NCBI GenBank assembly: GCA_017428945.1
Contig: JAFRPW010000002.1
Coordinates: 1-32,551, forward strand
Origin: Bacteroidales bacterium
GTDB lineage: Bacteria > Bacteroidota > Bacteroidia > Bacteroidales > UBA932
DNA: 32,551 nt
Direction of reading: 5' to 3'
Shown piece by piece: positions 5,916-13,645 of this stretch (positions within the stretch are counted from its first letter, which is position 1; each line of letters starts with the position of its first letter). A program made the translations under genes and the position numbers. The notes beneath the pieces were generated by a model. It saw only the letters and a program-made list of their open reading frames with translations, had not been told where the DNA came from and did no database searches.

Positions 5916-7097
5916 ATGGTAGTGAAAATCAACGCACCCACACCGCACTGTTCCACCAGCCTCCAGTACAATGAGAGGAAAGTGGAAGAGGGCAAGGCTG
6001 CCGTGGTCTGTTCCCAGGGTCTCGATAACCCGGAGAAACCGCTTGAGACTTTCGAGCGGTATGAACGCGGCAGCCGCCGGTGCGAGAAGATGTCCTTTCA
6101 CATGTCCATCAATCCGTCGGTGACGGACGGGATGAGCCAGGAACAGATTGTCAGCTTTGCTCGGGAAATGATGGAGGGCCTCGGTTATGGCAACCAGCCC
6201 TTCATCATCTACCGGCACAACGACATCGGCCGCGAGCACTACCATATCGTATCCGTGCGCGTGGACAAGGACGGCCGGAAGATTCCCGACCATCAGGAGC
6301 ACCGACGCTGCCAGGAGCTGATGAAGGAGCTGGCCCCGAAGTACGGCTTCACCATCGGCAAGGGAGAAAAGAAGGAGAAGAAGGACAAAGGGCCGAAGGA
6401 TGAGCGGGTGGATTATCCGCGTTTCGACCCTGAGAAGGGCGACTATATGAAGCAGATAGAAGCGCTTGTGGAGCTGGCCATGAAGTACCATTTCACCACC
6501 GGCGAGCAGTATAAGATGCTGATGAAGCAGTTCGGCGTAGTTGTGGAAGAGCAGATGATACGGCGCAAGCCGATGCTGGTTTACTATGGCGTTGACCCCA
6601 AGACCGGGCGCAAATGTACGGCGCCCATCCCGGAAAAAGACCTGAACGTACCTGCGATGGAAGAAATCCGCAAGCACATTGAAGATTGCAAGAAAGAGAA
6701 ACGTGACAAGGAGAAGCAGCGCGTGGCCAACCTGGCCCGCATAGCCTTGAAAAATGGCACTTCCGAGCTGCATACGCGGCGGATTCTTCGGAAAAAGAAC
6801 ATCGGGATTGTCTTTTCCCGCACCAAGGAGGGGAAGATTTTCGGCGTTACTTTCATCGACCATCAGACCCGCTGCGTGTTCAAGTCCAGCGAGTTGAAGG
6901 GCATCACCGCCGGTCAGTTCGAGGAAGCCCGGATGACCAAGTGGCCTCCGGAGGACCGGGAGTGGAAAGTCTGGGAGGAGCCCCGGCAGAAAACGGCAGC
7001 AGAAGAGGCGGCCGAATCGCTGGTGGCTGCGATGGCGGCGGAACGGAGCCGCCGTCACGAGGATGAGGAGATCATGAGAAGGGGAAGACACAGATAA
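5916..7097 (+). CDS. mobB: MobP-type relaxase/mobilization nuclease
   Basis: This 393-residue protein has the relaxase/mobilization nuclease domain at its N-terminus. LQYNERKV (Tyr18) is the likely DNA-nicking tyrosine, FHMSINPS (61-68) is the second motif, and HNDIGREHYHIV (101-112) holds the His101/His108/His110 metal site. The enzyme should cut one strand at oriT and stay bound to the 5' end during transfer. The middle is basic and Lys-rich (about 145-165), consistent with DNA binding, and the C-terminal region has charged helices. It starts 40 bp after ssb and ends 3 bp before the coupling-protein gene, so the three are one transfer operon. The symbol follows Bacteroides mob naming and is approximate. 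Confidence 0.88.
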   Translation: MVVKINAPTPHCSTSLQYNERKVEEGKAAVVCSQGLDNPEKPLETFERYERGSRRCEKMSFHMSINPSVTDGMSQEQIVSFAREMMEGLGYGNQPFIIYRHNDIGREHYHIVSVRVDKDGRKIPDHQEHRRCQELMKELAPKYGFTIGKGEKKEKKDKGPKDERVDYPRFDPEKGDYMKQIEALVELAMKYHFTTGEQYKMLMKQFGVVVEEQMIRRKPMLVYYGVDPKTGRKCTAPIPEKDLNVPAMEEIRKHIEDCKKEKRDKEKQRVANLARIALKNGTSELHTRRILRKKNIGIVFSRTKEGKIFGVTFIDHQTRCVFKSSELKGITAGQFEEARMTKWPPEDREWKVWEEPRQKTAAEEAAESLVAAMAAERSRRHEDEEIMRRGRHR

Positions 7098-7100
7098 AGA

Positions 7101-9035
7101 TTGAGGCGTATGGATTCAAGAACTAAACCCATGTTTTCGGCGTTCCTATATTTCTCGGGAGCGCTGGTACTGATAATGATTTACTATGAGGCCTACCCGT
7201 TCTGGGCGGAGTTGCACCTGACAGCCGGACTGACGGACTCGCTGATGCTGGCCATCTACAAGGCAGGAGTGATGCAGAACTGGTGGGATGTGCGGCTGAT
7301 TGCGCTGTTCTTCTGCACCTGGTCCGTGATGGTCCGGAGCGGCAGTTCCAAGGAGGCGCAGTGGCAGGAGGTAGCCCTTCCCGTCGGCATCGGGGCGGCC
7401 CTATTCTTCGGCGGACGTGCGGCGGGAACCGGGCTGCTGTACGTGTTGATGACACTGGTGGGTTTCGCCTTGTATCTGATGGGCGCCATCGCCCTGGGCC
7501 GTGCCTGGAGGGCGATGAAGGCCGGTACGATGGACCGGGGAAACGATACTTTCCCGCAGTGCGAAAGGCTGATTGAAAACCGCTACAGCATCAATATCCC
7601 CACGCGGTATCAGGATAAAGGCAAGATGCACAAGGGCTACATCAATGTGGTGAACCCTTTCCGCGGGACGATGGTCATCGGCACGCCCGGCTCCGGCAAG
7701 ACTCACTCGGTCTATGGCCCTTACATCCGGCAGATGATCCAGAAGGGCTATTCGCTCTTTGTGTATGACTACAAGTTCCCGGACCTCACTCAGCGCGTGA
7801 TGAACGAGCTGCTGGACAACATCGACTGCTACAAGGGCGTGAAGCCGGAGATGTATGTGGTGAACTTTGATGACCCGCTGTACTCGCACCGCTTCAACCC
7901 CATCCATCCGCGCTACCTGCAGGACCCCATCGACGCCACGGAGATTGCCGAGGTAATCATGAAAAACGCCAGCAAGGAGACGAACAAGGGGGATGATTTC
8001 TTCTCACTGTCTGCCCGTTGCTACGTGGATATGCTCATCTGGTTCCTTCGAATCTACGAGGGCGGCAAGTATTGCACATTTCCGCACCTCATCGAGCTGA
8101 TGGGGCAGAACTACAAGCACGTGCTGCTGATTATGCAGCGCTATCCGGAACTGGACGTGAAGCGCAACACTTTTCAGGACGCCATAACGGACCGGGCCTT
8201 CGAGCAGCTGCAGGGCCAGATTGCATCGGCCCGTGTGCCACTCAACCGCTTTGTCTCCGAAACCCTGTACTGGACGCTCTCCGGGGACGATTTCTCCCTG
8301 CAAATCAACGACCCGCAGCATCCGAAGATTGTCTGCGTGGGGAACAATCCCACCCGTCAGCAGGTCTACGGGACCACGCTGGCCATGCTGATGAGCCAGC
8401 TCTTCAAGATTATCAACCGGCCCGGGATGATGCGCTGCGGCGTGCTGATTGACGAACTGCCCACCATCTACCTGAAAGGCCTGGACCACCTCATCAACAC
8501 GGCCCGGCAGAATAAGGTCGCTGTGGTACTAGGCGCCCAGGACAAATCCCAGCTGGTGAAAGATTACGACAAGAAGGAATCGGACGTCATCTTCAACACG
8601 GTGGGGAACGTCTTTGCCGGTGCTGTCAAGGGCGAGACGGCCGAGGGACTGTCCAAGTCGTTCGGCAAGTTCGAGCAGGAAACACGCTCCTATCAGGAGA
8701 GCGACACCTCCGAACACGTCACCATATCCTTCCAGCAGCGGGATGTGCTCCCGGCCAGCCGTATAGAGGCGCTGTCGCAAGGCTCCTTCTGCGGCTACGT
8801 GGCCGATGAGTATCGGCAGAAGATCCACCCGAAGGTGTTCTGCGGGGAGATTATCTCGGACGGAAAGACGACCCACAAGGAGGAAGTCCCGCAGGTCGTC
8901 GATACAACAAAAGAAACAATCATGAAGGAGGTCCGGCTCAACTATAAGCGCATCCGCAACGAGGTTTATAACCTCGTGCAAAAGGAACTCAACCGGCCGG
9001 ATCCGGAGCCGGGGGCTACTGCTGCCTCTTCTTAA
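7101..9035 (+). CDS. mobC: Type IV coupling protein (MobC/TraG-VirD4 type)
   Basis: This 644-residue protein has several N-terminal membrane segments (about 11-27, 60-80, 92-105 and 110-133), then a VirD4/TraG-type ATPase. Walker A is GTPGSGKT (194-201) and Walker B is VLIDELP (Asp451-Glu452). Coupling proteins bring the relaxase-bound strand to a type IV secretion channel. No channel genes are present, so the element must use a helper conjugative element. The start at 7101 is 3 bp after the relaxase stop. The last 20 bp overlap the 3' end of the convergent HTH gene. The C-terminal residues (RPDPEPGATAASS) look like a flexible tail. Confidence 0.88.
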   Translation: MRRMDSRTKPMFSAFLYFSGALVLIMIYYEAYPFWAELHLTAGLTDSLMLAIYKAGVMQNWWDVRLIALFFCTWSVMVRSGSSKEAQWQEVALPVGIGAALFFGGRAAGTGLLYVLMTLVGFALYLMGAIALGRAWRAMKAGTMDRGNDTFPQCERLIENRYSINIPTRYQDKGKMHKGYINVVNPFRGTMVIGTPGSGKTHSVYGPYIRQMIQKGYSLFVYDYKFPDLTQRVMNELLDNIDCYKGVKPEMYVVNFDDPLYSHRFNPIHPRYLQDPIDATEIAEVIMKNASKETNKGDDFFSLSARCYVDMLIWFLRIYEGGKYCTFPHLIELMGQNYKHVLLIMQRYPELDVKRNTFQDAITDRAFEQLQGQIASARVPLNRFVSETLYWTLSGDDFSLQINDPQHPKIVCVGNNPTRQQVYGTTLAMLMSQLFKIINRPGMMRCGVLIDELPTIYLKGLDHLINTARQNKVAVVLGAQDKSQLVKDYDKKESDVIFNTVGNVFAGAVKGETAEGLSKSFGKFEQETRSYQESDTSEHVTISFQQRDVLPASRIEALSQGSFCGYVADEYRQKIHPKVFCGEIISDGKTTHKEEVPQVVDTTKETIMKEVRLNYKRIRNEVYNLVQKELNRPDPEPGATAASS

Positions 9036-9321
9036 AGGTCCACTCGAAATCGTAGCCGAGGGCGTCGGCCATCTTTTCCATGTCGGACATTTTGCAGTCG
9101 TCCACGGCGAAGCGGGTGCTCATGCTTTGGCGGGAGATTCCCACGCGGCGGCCGAGCTCCGAGAGGGAGACGTTTTCGTCCATCAGGAAGTCAAATACGG
9201 GACGGAGGCGGGCTCCCTTTTTCGTTCCGGGAGAAAAGGGCATTCTGGCCCTTGAATTCGGGGCTTGAGCGGCCTGGGCGGCAGATTCTACTGCTGCATT
9301 CTTAACTTCGTTTGCCATCAT
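9016..9321 (-). CDS. Cro/CI-type helix-turn-helix regulator
   Basis: The 101-residue protein has an Ala-rich, probably disordered N-terminus (about 1-30) and a HTH domain (about 38-95): VFDFLMDENVSLSELGRRVG followed by ISRQSMSTRF, then a DMEKMADALGYDFEWTF segment. This matches XRE-family repressors. It is the only minus-strand gene inside the element after the mob operon and diverges from the primase gene. The gap between them holds a perfect palindrome, GTCAAATTTGAC (9392-9403), which is a plausible operator for this protein. The gene's 3' end overlaps the coupling-protein gene by 20 bp tail to tail, which may give antisense interference. Confidence 0.82.
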   Translation of the reverse strand: MMANEVKNAAVESAAQAAQAPNSRARMPFSPGTKKGARLRPVFDFLMDENVSLSELGRRVGISRQSMSTRFAVDDCKMSDMEKMADALGYDFEWTFKKRQQ

Positions 9322-9389
9322 TTTTCCTTTTCAAATTTGGGCGTTTACGGCGCTTTGTTTTCCTTTGCAATGTCAGTCAACAACCGCCG

Positions 9390-9410
9390 TTGTCAAATTT
9401 GACTTGACAA
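9390..9410. promoter_or_regulatory. Candidate operator between HTH regulator and primase
   Basis: The perfect 12-bp palindrome GTCAAATTTGAC lies at 9392-9403. The wider arms TTGTCAA (9390-9396) and TTGACAA (9404-9410) share its sequence. The position between divergent genes, one encoding a Cro/CI-type protein, suggests autoregulation of the replication and excision genes. I find no good TAnnTTTG box for either side. Confidence 0.5.
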
Positions 9411-9460
9411 AAGTAAGGAAAAGAATCGGAAAAACCGAGAAAAAGATAAACTTTTTTCGT

Positions 9461-10360
9461 ATGTTCGACAACGAACTGTACAACATCCCGCTGGGGAAGG
9501 TGCTGGAAGCTCTGGGTGCAAGGCCGGGGAAGGCCAGGAATATGTGGACCTCTCCGCTTCGGAGCGAGAAGAATGCATCCCTGCATGTGGATCCGGTCAA
9601 GAACATCTGGTATGACTTCGGCCTGTCGCAGGGCGGAACCAACGTGGACCTGGTGATGCGCGTAAAGAAATGCTCGCAGGCCGAAGCATACAGTTTCCTG
9701 GCCAGGCTGGTTCCCACGCCGCTCCGTTCGGCCGCAAAGGAAGCGGTGGAACAGCGTCCCTCCATACAGATAAAGGCCGTCCGGGCCATCCGGAGCAACT
9801 ATCTCCTGCAGTACCTGGAAGGGAGGAAGATTCCGCTGAGCTTGGCCCAGCGCTATCTGAAAGAGATTATCGTCTATGACCCGCAGCGGGACCTTCATTT
9901 CACCCTGTTGGGAATTCCCAACAATGCCGGTGGCTATGCGATGAAATCGCCCAGCGGTCACAAGGGAACCGACAAAGCGGGAATCACCACTATAAATAAA
10001 GAAGGAAAGATTACCTCCAAACCGTCCACCCGAAAGGTGGCCGTCTTTGAAGGGATGTTCGATTTCCTTTCCTGGCGCGTGATGCAGGGAAGCGAACTGC
10101 CCAGCTGCGACGTAGTCATCCTGAACTCCGTCAACAACCTCGGCAAGGCCGCCGAATACATCAAGCAGCACGACGGTGCCACCTGTTTCCTGGACAACGA
10201 TGCCGCCGGGGAGCGCTGCTATCAGGGCGTCCGTGATTTCCTGAAAAGGAAGGACGTGGTGGACATGTCCGACCTATACGGCCAATTCAAGGATATCAGC
10301 GAAATGCTCCAGGCCTCCCGGGGTTATTCCTCTCATATGAACCTCTCTCCATCTCTGTAA
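9461..10360 (+). CDS. Mobile-element DNA primase (CHC2-like plus Toprim)
   Basis: The product, 299 residues from the ATG at 9461, resembles DNA primases carried by Bacteroides mobile elements. The N-terminal part (about 10-65) has the shape of a CHC2 zinc finger (TSPLRSEKNASLHVDP, then WYDFG), but the cysteine ligands of DnaG-type fingers are absent. The C-terminal half is a Toprim domain, with VFEGMFDF (Glu197) and LDNDAAG (Asp245, Asp247) for metal binding. It probably makes primers for replication of the transferred strand. An ATG at 9365 would add 32 residues through the palindrome region and is less likely. It is followed 12 bp later by the excisionase-like gene. Confidence 0.83.
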   Translation: MFDNELYNIPLGKVLEALGARPGKARNMWTSPLRSEKNASLHVDPVKNIWYDFGLSQGGTNVDLVMRVKKCSQAEAYSFLARLVPTPLRSAAKEAVEQRPSIQIKAVRAIRSNYLLQYLEGRKIPLSLAQRYLKEIIVYDPQRDLHFTLLGIPNNAGGYAMKSPSGHKGTDKAGITTINKEGKITSKPSTRKVAVFEGMFDFLSWRVMQGSELPSCDVVILNSVNNLGKAAEYIKQHDGATCFLDNDAAGERCYQGVRDFLKRKDVVDMSDLYGQFKDISEMLQASRGYSSHMNLSPSL

Positions 10361-10372
10361 AGGACCTCACCT

Positions 10373-10669
10373 ATGGACAACCTTGCACTAATGTTTTTGG
10401 AGTCAATCCGACCCGAACTGAATAAGATCGTGGAAGAAGCGGTCATGTCCGCTATGGGCAAGATGCAGCAGCAGGTCCCACGGTATCCGGAGAAGGTGAA
10501 CGTAGAGCAGGCCGCAGAAATTACCGGCTACTCCAAGAACAGCCTGTACCAGATGCATTCGCGCGGGCAGCTACCCTGCGCCATCAAAGTAGGCGCAAAA
10601 CTCATGTTCCGCACCAAGGAACTCCAGGAGTGGGTTGAAAACGGAGGGCCGGACTCGATTCAACAGTAG
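10373..10669 (+). CDS. Excisionase-like helix-turn-helix protein
   Basis: The 98-residue protein has an N-terminal helical part (ESIRPELNKIVEEAVMSAMG) and a C-terminal MerR-type HTH_17 domain: VNVEQAAEITGYSKNSLYQM, then SRGQLPCAIKVGAKLMFRTK and an ELQEWVE helix. This is the usual form of excisionase or DNA-bending proteins in Bacteroides integrative elements. It is the last gene before the tRNA-Pro attachment candidate, a typical place for recombination functions. An integrase partner is not seen. It probably shares a transcript with the primase. Confidence 0.8.
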   Translation: MDNLALMFLESIRPELNKIVEEAVMSAMGKMQQQVPRYPEKVNVEQAAEITGYSKNSLYQMHSRGQLPCAIKVGAKLMFRTKELQEWVENGGPDSIQQ

Positions 10670-10760
10670 ATAAACGGCCTTTATATAGAGTTGTCAAAGC
10701 CCTAACGGGACCTCCAAAGAAAGAAAAAGGAAGAAAATCTTGCTTTATAAAGGGCTAAAA

Positions 10761-10781
10761 TCACACCCTTTTCACACCCTT
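10761..10781. repeat. Direct repeat of TCACACCCTT near element right end
   Basis: TCACACCCTT occurs at 10761-10770 and again at 10772-10781. The pair lies between the excisionase-like gene and the palindrome next to the tRNA, where integrase arm-type or excisionase binding sites would be expected. The role is inferred from position only. Confidence 0.4.
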
Positions 10782-10786
10782 AAAAG

Positions 10787-10824
10787 AAATCAAGCACTTT
10801 CGGAATTCCGTAAGTGCTTGATTT
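10787..10824. terminator. Long palindrome / bidirectional terminator
   Basis: The arms AAATCAAGCACTT (10787-10799) and AAGTGCTTGATTT (10812-10824) are perfectly complementary. They enclose CGGAATTCCG (10801-10810), itself a palindrome, with a single T-T mismatch on each side. On the minus strand the hairpin follows the tRNA-Pro 3' end by a few bases and is followed by a T-rich run, so it should terminate the tRNA transcript. On the plus strand it ends with TTTTT and could stop transcription leaving the element. Confidence 0.7.
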
Positions 10825-10828
10825 TTAA

Positions 10829-10904
10829 TGGTCTGGATGACTGGACTTGAACCAGCGACCTCCTGGTCCCTAACCAGGTGCGCTACCAACTGCGCTACAT
10901 CCAG
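10829..10904 (-). tRNA. tRNA-Pro, anticodon AGG, CCA apparently encoded
   Basis: The minus strand folds into a cloverleaf: acceptor CTGGATG/CATCCAG, D stem GCGC/GCGC, anticodon stem CCTGG/CCAGG with loop TTAGGGA, a 5-nt variable loop, and T arm GCTGG/CCAGT with loop TTCAAGT. The anticodon reads AGG. C1-G72, A73, G35 and G36 agree with bacterial proline identity. The bases after the discriminator A are CCA (10831-10829), so the 3' end looks encoded. An A at position 34 is unusual for a bacterial tRNA-Pro. It has its own promoter and lies next to a mobilizable element, which probably used it as attachment site. Confidence 0.85.
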
Positions 10905-10916
10905 AAGAATGGACCG

Positions 10917-10947
10917 CAAAGGTACTACTTTTTTATGAAATAGCAAA
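10917..10947 (-). promoter_or_regulatory. Promoter of tRNA-Pro
   Basis: On the minus strand TTTG (10947-10944) and TACCTTTG (10924-10917) are separated by exactly 19 bp, the standard Bacteroidota arrangement. Transcription would start about 5-8 bp before the mature tRNA 5' end at 10904. Confidence 0.8.
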
Positions 10948-10962
10948 CATTTTTGCGGTTTT

Positions 10963-12174
10963 TTATATTATCACTTTGCGAATGCAGGGAGTCTGGTACT
11001 GATATGCCATCCTGGTGAGGTCCCAGCCGGGTTCGGTAAGTATCAGGGCTGCCTTTTTCCCAGGCGTTATTGAACCGTAGTCCTTGCTTATGCCCATGGC
11101 ATAGGCACTGTTCAGTGTCACAGCATTGAAGGCTTCAATGGGCGTGAGACGCATCCTGATGCAGCCCTGGGCCATCACAAAACGCATGTCTCCGCAAGGG
11201 GATGAGCCTGGATTATAATCACTTGCCAGGGCAACACCCAGGCCGGCCTTGATGTAATCCTTTGCCCGTCCATAGGGGAGGCCAAGGAAGAAGGAAGAAC
11301 CGGGAAGCATGGTTGGCATGGTGCGGGTTCCGCGAAGGGCTTCGATCTCAGCATCAGTTGTTCGTTCCAGGTGGTCTACGGAAAGCGCTCCGTGCTTTAC
11401 TCCCACCTGCACGCCGCCGCTTACGGCAAGCTCGTTTGCGTGGATCTTGGGCTCCAAAAGGCCTTTTGCGGCGGTCAGGATGCGGTCTGTGTCCTCCACG
11501 GTGAAGAAGCCCTCGTCACAGAAAACGTCTACGAAGTCTGCATACTTGGCTGCTTCCGGAATCATGTCGATGACTGCCTGGACATAGCCCTCGTGGCTGT
11601 ATCCGCGGCCAACGGCGTGGGCGCCAAGGAAAGTGCTCCTGACTGCAGCAGGAACGGTTCTGCGTATGCGGTCTATGACGCGCAGCATTTTCATTTCGCC
11701 TTCCGGGCAAAGTCCGTAGCCGCTTTTTATTTCCATGGCCACGGTGCCTTTTTTCATCATTTCACGTACACGGACCATGGACTGAAGATACAGTTCCTCT
11801 TCCGGCGTCTTGTTCAGAAGGTCGCTGGAATTGAGGATTCCGCCGCCGCGGGCAGCAATCTCCTCATAGCTGAGTCCGTTTATCTTGTCCAGGAACTCTG
11901 CGTCCCGGCTGCCCGCATAGACTATGTGGGTGTGGCTGTCGCAGAAGCCGGGCATCACCATGCCCCCGCCGGCGTTGATATTGTCCTCCACATCGGACTC
12001 GCAGGCAAGGTCCGGGCACTCTGACATGAGGCCGAATTCCGCTATTCTGCCGTCCTGGATGCGGAGCCAGGCATTTTCCATGAAACCGGTTTCCCCCTGC
12101 GAAGCGCCCTCCTTTCGGAGAACGCCTTCCGGGACTATTCCGGCAAGGATTCCTATATTATAGATAAGACTCAT
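10963..12174 (-). CDS. hutI: Imidazolonepropionase
   Basis: The 403-residue enzyme hydrolyses 4-imidazolone-5-propionate to N-formimino-L-glutamate, the third step of histidine breakdown, in the cytoplasm. It belongs to the amidohydrolase superfamily: GFCDSHTHIVYAG gives the His81/His83 metal site, LGAHAVGRGY and KIHANELAVSGG give further His residues, and ASDYNPGSSP gives the metal-binding Asp. Length and motifs are normal. It is the last gene of the hut operon and its start overlaps hutH by 17 bp (12158-12174). Its stop lies about 16 bp before the tRNA-Pro promoter, with no strong terminator visible in between. Confidence 0.95.
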   Translation of the reverse strand: MSLIYNIGILAGIVPEGVLRKEGASQGETGFMENAWLRIQDGRIAEFGLMSECPDLACESDVEDNINAGGGMVMPGFCDSHTHIVYAGSRDAEFLDKINGLSYEEIAARGGGILNSSDLLNKTPEEELYLQSMVRVREMMKKGTVAMEIKSGYGLCPEGEMKMLRVIDRIRRTVPAAVRSTFLGAHAVGRGYSHEGYVQAVIDMIPEAAKYADFVDVFCDEGFFTVEDTDRILTAAKGLLEPKIHANELAVSGGVQVGVKHGALSVDHLERTTDAEIEALRGTRTMPTMLPGSSFFLGLPYGRAKDYIKAGLGVALASDYNPGSSPCGDMRFVMAQGCIRMRLTPIEAFNAVTLNSAYAMGISKDYGSITPGKKAALILTEPGWDLTRMAYQYQTPCIRKVII

Positions 12175-13645
12175 TCCTGATGAATTCTATGGACTTCTCT
12201 ATGTAGGGGTGCATGTAGCTGTCAGTGTGCAGGAACGGCACTTCCTTGCGGTAGTCTTCCACAATCTTTTCCAGCTTGGGAGAAGTCTTTTCCGGACGGC
12301 GGAACTCCAGTGCCTGGGCCGCGTTGAAGAGCTCTATCGCAAGCACTGTCTCTACATTGTCCACAATCCTCACAAGCTTTGTTGCCGAGTTGGAGCCCAT
12401 GGAGACGTGGTCTTCCTGGCCCTGGGACGAGGGGATGGAGTCGCATGATGCGGGCCAGCACAGGCCCTTGTTCTGGGACACGATGGACGCCGCCGTGTAC
12501 TGCGGAATCATGAAGCCGCTGTTGAGGCCGGGTTCTGCCACCAGGTACTTGGGAAGGCCCCTGAGGCCGTCTATGAGCTGGAAAGTACGGCGCTCGGAGA
12601 TGCTTGCGAGCTCGCTCATGGCAATGGCCAGTGAGTCCATGGGGATGGCGATGGGTTCTCCGTGGAAGTTTCCGGCCGATATCACCATGTCCTCGTCCGG
12701 GAAGATATTGGGGTTGTCCGTGGCAGAGTTGATCTCGTTCTCAAGGACAGATTTCACGTACAGGATGTTGTCCTTGACGGCGCCGTGCACCTGCGGGATG
12801 CAGCGGAAGCTGTAGGGGTCCTGTACATGCACCTTGGGGCGGTTTATGAGCTGGCTGCCTTCCAGGATTTCCACGAACTTCTTGCCGGTGAGAATCTGTC
12901 CTACATGGGGCCTCAGTTGATGGGTGAGAGGAAGGAATGGCTCTATACGGCCGTCGTAGGCATCCAGGGAAATGGCGCCGATGAGGTCGGCCCAGCGGCT
13001 CAGGCGCATGCTCTTGAGGATGCTCCAGACGGCATGTGCGCTCATGAACTGGGTGCCGTTCAGAAGGGCAAGGCCCTCTTTGGACTGCAGGCGTATGGGC
13101 TCCCAGCCCTTTTCTGCCCAGACTTCCGCGGAAGGACGGACCTTTCCTTTATACAGGACTTCTCCAAGGCCGATGAGCGGAAGACACATGTGCGCAAGCG
13201 GCGCCAGGTCTCCGGATGCGCCCAGGGAACCCTGCTGGTACACCACCGGGAGGATATCGTCATTGAACATGTCGATGAGCCTCTGGAGGGTTATGAGCTG
13301 AACGCCGGAATGGCCGTAGGACAGGGACTGGACCTTCATCAGGAGCATCAGCTTCACTATCTCCGGACGCACCTTTTCGCCGGCGCCGCAGGCATGGGAC
13401 ATTACCAGGTTGTGCTGAAGCTGGGAGAGGTCTTCCTTTGGAATGGTTACGTTGTAAAGAGACCCGAAGCCGGTGGTTACGCCGTATACGGGACGGCCGA
13501 TGTCTTCCATCTTCCTGTCCAGGTATTCGCGGCACTTTACCACCGCCTGAACTGCCTCCGGGGACAGCTCCAGGGTCATTTTTTTGTCGATTATCTCCTT
13601 AACTCTCTCCAGCGAGAGATGCTCTTTGGATATGTAATGTATCAT
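12158..13645 (-). CDS. hutH: Histidine ammonia-lyase
   Basis: The 495-residue enzyme removes ammonia from L-histidine to give trans-urocanate, the first step of the pathway. GSLGASGDLAPLAHM contains Ala143-Ser144-Gly145, which cyclise to the MIO electrophile. YGVTTGFGSL (from Tyr54) supplies the catalytic Tyr, and SATDNPNIF and GNFHGEP are further family motifs. The length is normal. It overlaps hutU by ATGA (13642-13645) and hutI by 17 bp, so its translation is probably coupled to both. It is third in the transcript although it acts first. Confidence 0.96.
   Translation of the reverse strand: MIHYISKEHLSLERVKEIIDKKMTLELSPEAVQAVVKCREYLDRKMEDIGRPVYGVTTGFGSLYNVTIPKEDLSQLQHNLVMSHACGAGEKVRPEIVKLMLLMKVQSLSYGHSGVQLITLQRLIDMFNDDILPVVYQQGSLGASGDLAPLAHMCLPLIGLGEVLYKGKVRPSAEVWAEKGWEPIRLQSKEGLALLNGTQFMSAHAVWSILKSMRLSRWADLIGAISLDAYDGRIEPFLPLTHQLRPHVGQILTGKKFVEILEGSQLINRPKVHVQDPYSFRCIPQVHGAVKDNILYVKSVLENEINSATDNPNIFPDEDMVISAGNFHGEPIAIPMDSLAIAMSELASISERRTFQLIDGLRGLPKYLVAEPGLNSGFMIPQYTAASIVSQNKGLCWPASCDSIPSSQGQEDHVSMGSNSATKLVRIVDNVETVLAIELFNAAQALEFRRPEKTSPKLEKIVEDYRKEVPFLHTDSYMHPYIEKSIEFIRNESYL

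Larger units (their letters stand above)
4311..10824. mobile_element. Integrative/mobilizable element beside tRNA-Pro, integrase not seen
   Basis: A contiguous set of transfer and maintenance genes (RHH protein, MobA-like, SSB, relaxase, coupling protein, HTH regulator, primase, excisionase-like) lies between the chromosomal pgeF gene and a tRNA-Pro gene whose 3' end faces the element. Integrative elements often insert at tRNA 3' ends. I found no tyrosine or serine recombinase and no second copy of the tRNA 3' end near 4300, so the boundaries are estimates and the element may be decayed or mobilised in trans. Confidence 0.6.

Noticed and set aside
5778-7091. Long minus-strand frame opposite the relaxase gene (437 codons)
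   Set aside because: It is the antisense shadow of the relaxase and SSB genes in GC-rich codon usage; the plus strand has clear relaxase motifs.
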